From Plantactinospora sp. BC1 (GTDB taxonomy: Bacteria > Actinomycetota > Actinomycetes > Mycobacteriales > Micromonosporaceae): a DNA stretch of 64,000 nucleotides. The DNA lies in the NCBI RefSeq assembly GCF_003030345.1, contig NZ_CP028158.1, positions 6,944,001 to 7,008,000 of the forward strand. Reading direction: 5' to 3'. Shown here piece after piece: positions 58,111-64,000 of this stretch. The translations under genes and the position numbers were made by a program. The notes below the pieces were generated by a model. It saw only the letters and a list, made by a program, of their open reading frames with translations, did not search any database and was not told the origin of the DNA. The first letter of the stretch is position 1. The number at the start of each line of letters is the position of its first letter.

Positions 58111-60716
58111 AGGTTGGTTCCCTGCTCGACGGGGGTCCGCGCACCCTCGACGGGATCGACCCCGAACTGCGGTCGGCCATCGGCCGGATCGCCCGGGTAC
58201 CACAGCTCCTGGTCGCCTGCGACTACGACGGCACGCTCGCGCCGATCGTGGAGGACCCGACCAAGGCCGTGCCGCTGCCCGAGTCGGTCGCCGCGGTACG
58301 CGCGCTGGCCGCCCTGCCGCAGACCACCGTCGCCGTGGTCTCCGGCCGGGCCCTGCGCGACCTGGCCACGCTCTCCCGGTTGCCCAGCGAGGTACACCTG
58401 GTCGGCAGCCACGGCTCCGAGTTCGACATCGGTTTCGTCGAGCGGCTCTCCCCCGAGCTGATCGAGGTACGCACCCGGCTCCGCAACGAGCTGCGCCAGA
58501 TCGTCGCCGGCCGGGGCCGGGTACGCCTGGAGACCAAACCGGCCAGCATCGCGGTACACACCCGGGGCGCCGACCCCGAGGTCGCCGCCGAGGTCGTCGC
58601 GGCGGTGGACGCCGGCCCGGCGATCTGGCCGGACGTCACCGTGACCCGGGGCAAGGAGGTCATCGAGCTGTCGGTGATCCCCACCAACAAGGGCACCGCG
58701 CTCGAACAGCTCCGCACCCAGCTCTCGGCGAGCGCCGCCCTCTTCCTCGGCGACGACGTCACCGACGAGAACGCCTTCGCCAAGCTGCACGGCCCGGACG
58801 TCGGCATCAAGATCGGCCCCGGCGAGACCCGGGCCACCTTCCGGATCGACGAGCCGGTCGACGCCGCCCGGGTGCTCGCGCTGCTGCTCGAGGTACGCCG
58901 GAACTGGCTCTTCGGCGAGCGGGCCGTACCGATCGAGCGGCACTCGATGCTCGCCAACGGGCGTACCGTCGCACTCGTCACCCCGGAGGCGAGCCTGAGC
59001 TGGCTCTGCCACCCCAAGCCCGACTCGCCGGCCATCTTCGCCGACCTGGTCGGCGGCAACCCGGCCGGCTATTTCAGCATCGCCCCGGAACGCGGTGGCC
59101 TGCCGCTCGGCCAGCGCTACCGGACCGGCACCATGACCGTGGAGACCCGCTGGTCCGGGCTGACCGTCACCGACTGGCTGGACCGGCCCTCCACCGACGG
59201 CGTGCCGAGCGGCCCGGCGGTGATCAGCGGTGACTCGACCCTGGTCCGGGTGCTCAGCGGCGCCGGCCGGGTCCGGCTGGACTTCGCCCCCCGGCCCGAG
59301 TTCGGCCAGGTAGCCGTGCAGCTCCAGCCGCTCGGCGACGGGCTGCTGGTGCTCGGCTCCAACGAGCCGATCGCGCTCTACTCCCCCGGCGTCGAGTGGG
59401 AGATCGTGAACGACGGCGGCTACGAGACCGCCCGCGCGGTGGTCGACCTGGCCGCCGCCGGTGGCCAGGTCACCTGCGAGTTGCGGTTCGGCTCGCACAG
59501 CCTGGAGCACCACCGGGTACCCGTGCAGGAGCGGCAGGCGGTGGCGGAGCAGCCGTGGCGGGACTGGGTCGCCGGGCTGCGGCTGCCCAGCACCGCCCGG
59601 GACCTGGTCGGGCGGAGCGCGCTGACCCTGCGCGGCCTGGTGCACGAGGCCAGCGGCTCGATCCTGGCCGCCGCGACCACCTCGCTCCCGGAGGAACTCG
59701 GCGGGGTACGCAACTGGGACTACCGGTACTGCTGGCTGCGTGACGCCGCGATGACCGCGCGGGCCCTGGTCGACCTCGGCTCGCTCGCCGAGGCCGAGGG
59801 CTTCCTGCGCTGGGTCGACGGCTGCGTCGAGCGCACCGGCGGGCACCCGGAACGGCTGCACCCGCTCTACACCGTCGACGGCTACGAACTCGGCGCCGAG
59901 GCGGTCATCGACACCCTGCCCGGGTACGCCGGCTCCCGGCCGGTCCGGGTCGGCAACCTCGCCAACCACCAGCTCCAACTCGACGTCTTCGGGCCGGTCG
60001 CCGACCTGCTGGCGGCCGTCGCGGACCTGCGCGGCGAGGTACGCGACACCGAGTGGCGTGTGCTGGAGAACATGGTCGAGGCGGTCGCCCGGCGCTGGCA
60101 CGAACCCGACCACGGGCTCTGGGAGGCGCGGCTGCCACCCCGGCATCACGTCTACTCCAAGGTGATGTGCTGGATGACGGTGGACCGGGCGCTGCACGTG
60201 GTGCGGCGGCACGGCGACGGCGACCGGCCGGAGTGGGTGGAGCTGCGCGACCGGATCGGGCACAACGTGCTGGAGTTCGGCTGGCACGCCGGTGCCGGCG
60301 CCTACACGGTGGCGTACGGCGACGAGGAGATGGACGCCTCCTCGCTCTGGATCGGCCTGTCGGGGCTGCTGCCCGACGACGACCCCCGGTTCCTGGCCAC
60401 CGTGCTGAAGGTCGAGGCCGACCTGCGCAGCGGTCCGGTGGTCTACCGCTACCGGTGGGACGACGGGCTGCCCGGCCGGGAGGGCGGCTTCCACATCTGC
60501 ACGGCCTGGCTGATCGAGGCGTACCTGCGCACCGGTCGGCGGTCGGACGCGGAGGAGCTCTTCACCCAGATGGTCGACACCGCCGGCCCGACCGGCCTGC
60601 TCCCCGAGCAGTACGACCCGATCTCCGAACGCGGCCTCGGCAACCACCCCCAGGCCTACAGCCACCTGGGCCTGATCCGCTGCGCCCTCCTCCTGGACAA
60701 CATGCTCAAGTCCTGA
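58107..60716 (+). CDS. otsB: Trehalose-phosphatase fused to GH15 glucanohydrolase (trehalase-like)
   Basis: Bifunctional protein of 869 residues. Residues about 1-265 are the HAD-type trehalose-6-phosphate phosphatase: nucleophile Asp39 in [25 protein letters not shown] and [11 protein letters not shown]. Residues about 270-865 are a GH15 (alpha/alpha)6 hydrolase with its N-terminal beta domain: [42 protein letters not shown] (catalytic Glu), [13 protein letters not shown] and LLPEQYDP (second Glu). Related actinobacterial GH15 enzymes are trehalases. The fusion thus joins the last step of trehalose synthesis to a possible degrading activity. Confidence 0.93.
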   Translation: MKVGSLLDGGPRTLDGIDPELRSAIGRIARVPQLLVACDYDGTLAPIVEDPTKAVPLPESVAAVRALAALPQTTVAVVSGRALRDLATLSRLPSEVHLVGSHGSEFDIGFVERLSPELIEVRTRLRNELRQIVAGRGRVRLETKPASIAVHTRGADPEVAAEVVAAVDAGPAIWPDVTVTRGKEVIELSVIPTNKGTALEQLRTQLSASAALFLGDDVTDENAFAKLHGPDVGIKIGPGETRATFRIDEPVDAARVLALLLEVRRNWLFGERAVPIERHSMLANGRTVALVTPEASLSWLCHPKPDSPAIFADLVGGNPAGYFSIAPERGGLPLGQRYRTGTMTVETRWSGLTVTDWLDRPSTDGVPSGPAVISGDSTLVRVLSGAGRVRLDFAPRPEFGQVAVQLQPLGDGLLVLGSNEPIALYSPGVEWEIVNDGGYETARAVVDLAAAGGQVTCELRFGSHSLEHHRVPVQERQAVAEQPWRDWVAGLRLPSTARDLVGRSALTLRGLVHEASGSILAAATTSLPEELGGVRNWDYRYCWLRDAAMTARALVDLGSLAEAEGFLRWVDGCVERTGGHPERLHPLYTVDGYELGAEAVIDTLPGYAGSRPVRVGNLANHQLQLDVFGPVADLLAAVADLRGEVRDTEWRVLENMVEAVARRWHEPDHGLWEARLPPRHHVYSKVMCWMTVDRALHVVRRHGDGDRPEWVELRDRIGHNVLEFGWHAGAGAYTVAYGDEEMDASSLWIGLSGLLPDDDPRFLATVLKVEADLRSGPVVYRYRWDDGLPGREGGFHICTAWLIEAYLRTGRRSDAEELFTQMVDTAGPTGLLPEQYDPISERGLGNHPQAYSHLGLIRCALLLDNMLKS

Positions 60717-60754
60717 CCCCCTCCGGGGGGTGATCCGCGCGCTACTTCGGTGCT

Positions 60755-60787
60755 GTGGTGGCCTCACGGCGTCCGTGAGGCCACCAC
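60755..60787. terminator. Bidirectional terminator between otsB-GH15 and the cobalamin genes
   Basis: Perfect 15-bp stem, GTGGTGGCCTCACGG (60755-60769) with CCGTGAGGCCACCAC (60773-60787), and a 3-nt loop, between convergent genes ending at 60716 and 60814. Confidence 0.85.
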
Positions 60788-60813
60788 ATTCCGGAACCTG
60801 CTACGCGCCTGCC

Positions 60814-62367
60814 CTACGGGGCGGAGGAGGGGACCGCGGCGAGGGTCGTGGCCACGTCGCCGAAGACCACGACCGCGGGAGGGCGGAAACCGGCCGCGAG
60901 CGCGTCCGCGGCGACGGCGGCCAGGGTCGACCGGAGCACTCGCTGGCCGTGCGTCGTACCCTCCTGCACCACCGCCGCCGGGGTCTCCGGCCGCCGGCCG
61001 TGCGCCCGCAGCGCGGCAGCGATCGCCGGGAGGTTGTTCAGCCCCATCAGCACGACCAGGGTGCCGCGCAGCCGGGCCAGCGCCGACCAGTCGACCAGGG
61101 AGTCGGGATGCTCCGGCGGAAGGTGCCCGGAGACCACCGTGAACTCGTGCGCCACGCCCCGGTGGGTCACCGGGATGCCCGCCGCAGCCGGAGCGGCGAC
61201 CGAGCTGGTCACCCCGGGGACCACGGTCACCGGTATCCCGGCGGCCGCACAGGCCAACGCCTCCTCGCCACCCCGACCGAAGACGTACGGGTCGCCGCCC
61301 TTGAGCCGGACCACCCGGGCGCCGGCCAGGGCGCGCTCCACCAGTACCCGGTTGATCTCCTCCTGGGCGGCGGCCGGACCGTGCGGGATCTTCGTGGCGT
61401 CCACCAACTCGACCTCGGGATGGAGTTCGTCCAGGAGCAGCCCGGGGACCAGCCGGTCGGCGACGACCACGTCGGCCTCGGCGAGCAGCCGCCGGCCCCG
61501 GACGGTGATCAGCTCGGGATCGCCGGGCCCCGCACCCACCAACGCGACCCGGCCGACGGGACGCTCCGGCAGCCCGGCCAGCATGGCTCGGCCGGCGACG
61601 ACACTCGTGGCGGACCCGTCGACCGTCTCGGACCCGTCGACCGTCCCAGATCCATCGACGTCGTCCCGTCCCGCCGGCATACCGCCGTTGCCGGCCACGG
61701 GAACGTCCGATCCGGAGTCGGCGGCAGCGCCGGTCCTGCGGTTGCCGTCACCATGACCGTTGGTCTCGGTGTTGCCGCTGTCGTGGGCGTTGGCCGGGTT
61801 GGCGTTCTGGGGGCTCGGGTGCGTCGGTGCGGCGCCCTCCCTGGCATCGGCGGTGGCGTCGGGGGTGGCGCCGTCCGGGCCGGGTGGCGGGGGTGGCTCT
61901 GCCGCGACACCGGAGAGGGCGCCGGTGATCAACTGCTCTCGGATGGCGTCCCGGACCGCCACGGCGCGCCGAGGGTCGCCGCCGCCGAGCACGGCGACGG
62001 TGAGCGGGCCGTACCGGGTCACCGCCGGGGTCCAGGCGGTCGCGGCGTCGCGGTCGTCGGCGCGTACACAGAAGATCTGCCGCTCGAACGCGGCGGCGCT
62101 GACCGCCTCGGCGGCGGCCGGGTCGTCGACCGCCACCTGCACCAGCCAGGCACCGTCGAGGTCGGCCGGCGCGAACTCCCGGGCCACCCACTCCAGCCGT
62201 CCCGCGTCGACGTGTGCCCGCAACGCCGGGGTCAGCTCGGGGGCGACCACCACCACCCGGGCCTCCGCCTCCAGCAGCGCCGGTACGCGCCGGGTCGCCA
62301 CCGCCCCGCCGCCGACCACCAGCACACGCCGGCCGGCGAGCCGCAGCGCAAGCGGATACATGATCAT
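60814..62367 (-). CDS. cobA: Siroheme synthase-like fusion: precorrin-2 dehydrogenase plus uroporphyrinogen-III methyltransferase
   Basis: CysG-like enzyme of 517 residues. Residues about 1-150: CysG_N dehydrogenase domain with the NAD loop LVVGGGAVATRRVPALLEAEA and FCVRADDRD. Residues about 150-265 form a long low-complexity linker partly encoded by an 18-bp repeat. Residues about 265-510: SUMT, with VGAGPGDPELIT (SAM loop), ADVVVADRLV, RLKGGDPYVFGRGGEE, PGVTSSVAAPAAAGIPVTHRG and LVVLMGLNNL. It converts uroporphyrinogen III to precorrin-2 and onward, for siroheme or B12. The linker is far longer than in standard CysG. It overlaps cobT by 4 bp (ATGA). Confidence 0.94.
   Translation of the reverse strand: MIMYPLALRLAGRRVLVVGGGAVATRRVPALLEAEARVVVVAPELTPALRAHVDAGRLEWVAREFAPADLDGAWLVQVAVDDPAAAEAVSAAAFERQIFCVRADDRDAATAWTPAVTRYGPLTVAVLGGGDPRRAVAVRDAIREQLITGALSGVAAEPPPPPGPDGATPDATADAREGAAPTHPSPQNANPANAHDSGNTETNGHGDGNRRTGAAADSGSDVPVAGNGGMPAGRDDVDGSGTVDGSETVDGSATSVVAGRAMLAGLPERPVGRVALVGAGPGDPELITVRGRRLLAEADVVVADRLVPGLLLDELHPEVELVDATKIPHGPAAAQEEINRVLVERALAGARVVRLKGGDPYVFGRGGEEALACAAAGIPVTVVPGVTSSVAAPAAAGIPVTHRGVAHEFTVVSGHLPPEHPDSLVDWSALARLRGTLVVLMGLNNLPAIAAALRAHGRRPETPAAVVQEGTTHGQRVLRSTLAAVAADALAAGFRPPAVVVFGDVATTLAAVPSSAP
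61612..61665. repeat. 18-bp tandem repeat in the CysG-like linker
   Basis: Two near-identical 18-bp units (GGACCCGTCGACCGTCTC at 61612 and 61630) and a diverged third at 61648. On the minus strand they encode hexapeptides of the type GSETVD in the linker between the two enzyme domains. Confidence 0.75.
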
Positions 62368-63449
62368 TTCTCCGACACTCCTGCCGCGTCGAAGGTGGCC
62401 ACCTCGTGCAGCACCCGCACCGCACCGGCGACCACCGGATAGCCAAGCAGGGCGCCGGTGCCCTCGCCGAGCCGTAGGCCCAGATCGATTATCGGCAGCA
62501 GACCCAACCGGTCCAACCCGGCGGTCGCGCCCGGCTCGGCCGAGCGGTGCCCGGCGACCATCGCGCCGACCGCGTCCGGGGCGAAGGCTGCCGCCGCGAG
62601 CGCGGCGGCGACCGCGCTCACCCCGTCCAGCAGCACCGGGACCCGCCGTGCGGCACCGCCCAGGACGAAACCCGCCAGCGCCGCGTGCTCCAGGCCGCCG
62701 ACCGCGGCGAGGACCCCGAGCGGATCGGCCGGATCGGGTACGTGCCGAGCCAGCGCCGCCCGGACCACGGCCACCTTGCGGGCGTACGTGACGTCGTCGA
62801 TCCCGGTACCCCGGCCGGTGGCCTCGGCCGGGTCGATTCCGGTGAAGGCGGCGATCAGCGCGGCGGCCGCCGTGGTGTTGCCGATCCCCATGTCACCGGT
62901 CAGCAGGATCCCGGCCCCGGAGTCGAGCAGTTCGTGTGCGACCCGGATGCCGGTCTCGACCGCGCTGCGTGCCTCGTCCCGGGTCAGGGCGGGCCGGACG
63001 CTCATGTCCCGGCTGCCGGCCCGGACCCTGGCGCTGATCAGCCGGGGCGCCGACCGCGCCGACCGCTGTGCCGGCACCTTCACCTGGGGCAGCGGGGTGG
63101 CCACCCCGACGTCGACCACGGTGACCGTCGCGCCGATCTGCCCGGCGAAGGCGTTCACCACGGCACCGCCGGCCAGGAAGTTCCCCACCATCTGCGCGGT
63201 GACCTCCTGCGGCCACGGGGTGACCCCCTGGGCGTGCACCCCGTGGTCGGCGGCGAAGATCGCCACTGCGGCGGGCTCGGGCAGCGGCGGCGGACAGACG
63301 CCGGCCAGCCCGGCCAGCCGGATCGAGAGTTCCTCCAGCGCGCCCAGTGAACCGGCCGGCTTGGTCAGCCTCGCGTGCAGGTCCGCGGCCGCGGCCATGG
63401 CCGCCTCGTCGAGCGGACCGATCCCGGCGAGGGTGGCGTCCAACATCAT
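62364..63449 (-). CDS. cobT: Nicotinate-nucleotide-dimethylbenzimidazole phosphoribosyltransferase
   Basis: Makes alpha-ribazole phosphate, the lower-ligand precursor of cobalamin, from nicotinate mononucleotide and a base. 361 residues. Signatures: LTKPAGSLGALEELSIRLAGL, IFAADHGVHAQGVTPWPQEVTAQMV, GDMGIGNTTAAAALIAAF and the catalytic Glu in GLRLGEGTGALLG. The four-base overlaps with both neighbours show a compact cob operon. Substrate and cofactor positions appear intact. Confidence 0.96.
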   Translation of the reverse strand: MMLDATLAGIGPLDEAAMAAAADLHARLTKPAGSLGALEELSIRLAGLAGVCPPPLPEPAAVAIFAADHGVHAQGVTPWPQEVTAQMVGNFLAGGAVVNAFAGQIGATVTVVDVGVATPLPQVKVPAQRSARSAPRLISARVRAGSRDMSVRPALTRDEARSAVETGIRVAHELLDSGAGILLTGDMGIGNTTAAAALIAAFTGIDPAEATGRGTGIDDVTYARKVAVVRAALARHVPDPADPLGVLAAVGGLEHAALAGFVLGGAARRVPVLLDGVSAVAAALAAAAFAPDAVGAMVAGHRSAEPGATAGLDRLGLLPIIDLGLRLGEGTGALLGYPVVAGAVRVLHEVATFDAAGVSEK

Positions 63450-64000
63450 TCCTCCAGGATTCCGGCCAGCGCGGCCACGAACAGGTCGGTGGTGGCAGTG
63501 TCCCGTACCGCGAGGCGCAGCCAGTCGGGGCCCAGACCGGGGAAGGTGTCCCCGCGTCGTACGGCGAAACCCCGGTCGCGCAGGGCCAGCCGTACCCGGG
63601 CCGCCCCGGGCAGGTGCACCAGGACGAAGGCGCTGGCCGGGGTACCCGCGACGCGTACCCGGGGCAGTTCGCCGAGCCGCCGGACCAGGTACGCCCGCTC
63701 GACGGCGAGTCGGGCGGCGATCCGGCGCTCCGCCTCGACCGCGCCGGGCGTGGCGCAGGCCGCCGCCGCGGCGAGCGCGGGGCTGGAGACCGCCCAGAGC
63801 GGTTGTACCGCCGCCAACCGCTCGACCAGCTCGGCCGGGGCGAGCAGGTAGCCGATGCGGAGTCCGGCCAGTCCCCAGGTCTTGGTGAGGCTCCGCACGA
63901 CGACCAGCCCCGGGAGGTCACGCCGGCTCGCCAGCGACTCGGGCTCGGCGATCCCGCCGACCGTCGCTCCGAAGTTGGCGGTGACGGTGACGGTGGAGTC
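63446..64000 (-). CDS. cobC: Threonine-phosphate decarboxylase/aminotransferase CobC-like (5' end outside window)
   Basis: PLP-dependent class I/II aminotransferase of the CobC/CobD-HisC group, C-terminal 184 residues only; the frame is open to the window edge. The PLP Lys motif is VVVRSLTKTWGLAGLRIGYLLA, followed by small-domain features RVAGTPASAFVLVHLP and the C-terminal LRLAVRDTATTDLFVAALAGILEE. HisC is the alternative name for this fold, but the ATGA overlap with cobT supports a cobalamin role (aminopropanol linker supply). A segment before the Lys, STVTVTANFGATVGGIAEPESL, is visible near the edge. Confidence 0.88.
   Translation of the reverse strand, partial: DSTVTVTANFGATVGGIAEPESLASRRDLPGLVVVRSLTKTWGLAGLRIGYLLAPAELVERLAAVQPLWAVSSPALAAAAACATPGAVEAERRIAARLAVERAYLVRRLGELPRVRVAGTPASAFVLVHLPGAARVRLALRDRGFAVRRGDTFPGLGPDWLRLAVRDTATTDLFVAALAGILEE

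Noticed and set aside
57777-60767. 996-codon frame antisense to otsA/otsB-GH15
   Set aside because: Exists only because of GC-rich third positions in the trehalose genes; composition is not protein-like.

Overview
The window is chromosomal DNA from a high-GC actinomycete. Flanking lines hand-count at about 70% GC or more, start codons are often GTG, and many genes overlap by ATGA or GTGA. The gene set (actinobacterial c-di-AMP riboswitch, OtsA plus OtsB-GH15 fusion, CtaJ/DUF5130, class F sortase, Tat-exported GH127) fits the family Micromonosporaceae. No rRNA, tRNA, CRISPR array or insertion sequence was seen.

Layout. 1-3.9 kb: a carbohydrate ABC importer (two permeases, one cut by the window edge, and a lipoprotein binding protein) behind a promoter with a palindromic operator, then a secreted beta-propeller protein. 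4.0-9.2 kb: a two-component pair, then two PH-domain membrane proteins and a DUF998 protein. 9.27-13.65 kb: an AT-richer accessory island (two sampled lines count 50% and 57% GC) with an excisionase-like HTH protein, a small coiled-coil protein, a 310-residue HTH regulator, and a divergent two-gene module whose second protein has a HEPN-type R-x6-H motif and two TTA codons. This module is the best candidate for an undescribed (toxin-antitoxin or defence-like) system.

13.65-24.3 kb: one co-directional catabolic operon made of a cupin isomerase, ribose-type ABC importer, FGGY kinase, D-2-hydroxyacid dehydrogenase, shikimate-dehydrogenase-like enzyme and phosphotriesterase-like hydrolase. A GntR/UTRA regulator lies upstream, and a 14-bp palindrome sits in the promoter spacer. 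The gene combination matches no pathway I can name. 24.3-31.9 kb: a VOC protein, a GH127 arabinofuranosidase with a LacI-type operator, a membrane protein, a HEIGHH metallopeptidase-like protein overlapping a tandem-SPOUT methyltransferase, a macro-domain protein, and a secreted M15-like peptidase under a c-di-AMP riboswitch.

32-46 kb: cell-envelope and housekeeping genes (SDR, polysaccharide deacetylase, GT2, RpiB, DUF1015, mycothiol-type thioredoxin-fold protein, PepN, Uma2, DUF5130, CtaJ) and the tryptophan-to-kynurenine genes kynA-kynU with a divergent Lrp regulator. 46.9-56.4 kb: a surface protein with a degenerate sorting signal next to a class F sortase, HNH endonuclease, MscS channel, MFS exporter, GlbO globin, YbjN protein, a hypothetical protein, a thioesterase and EttA. 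56.7-60.7 kb: otsA and an otsB-GH15 fusion. 60.8-64 kb: siroheme/cobalamin genes (CysG-like fusion, CobT, partial CobC).

A recurring property of the window is short tandem repeats (6-34 bp) in linkers, at gene ends and between genes.
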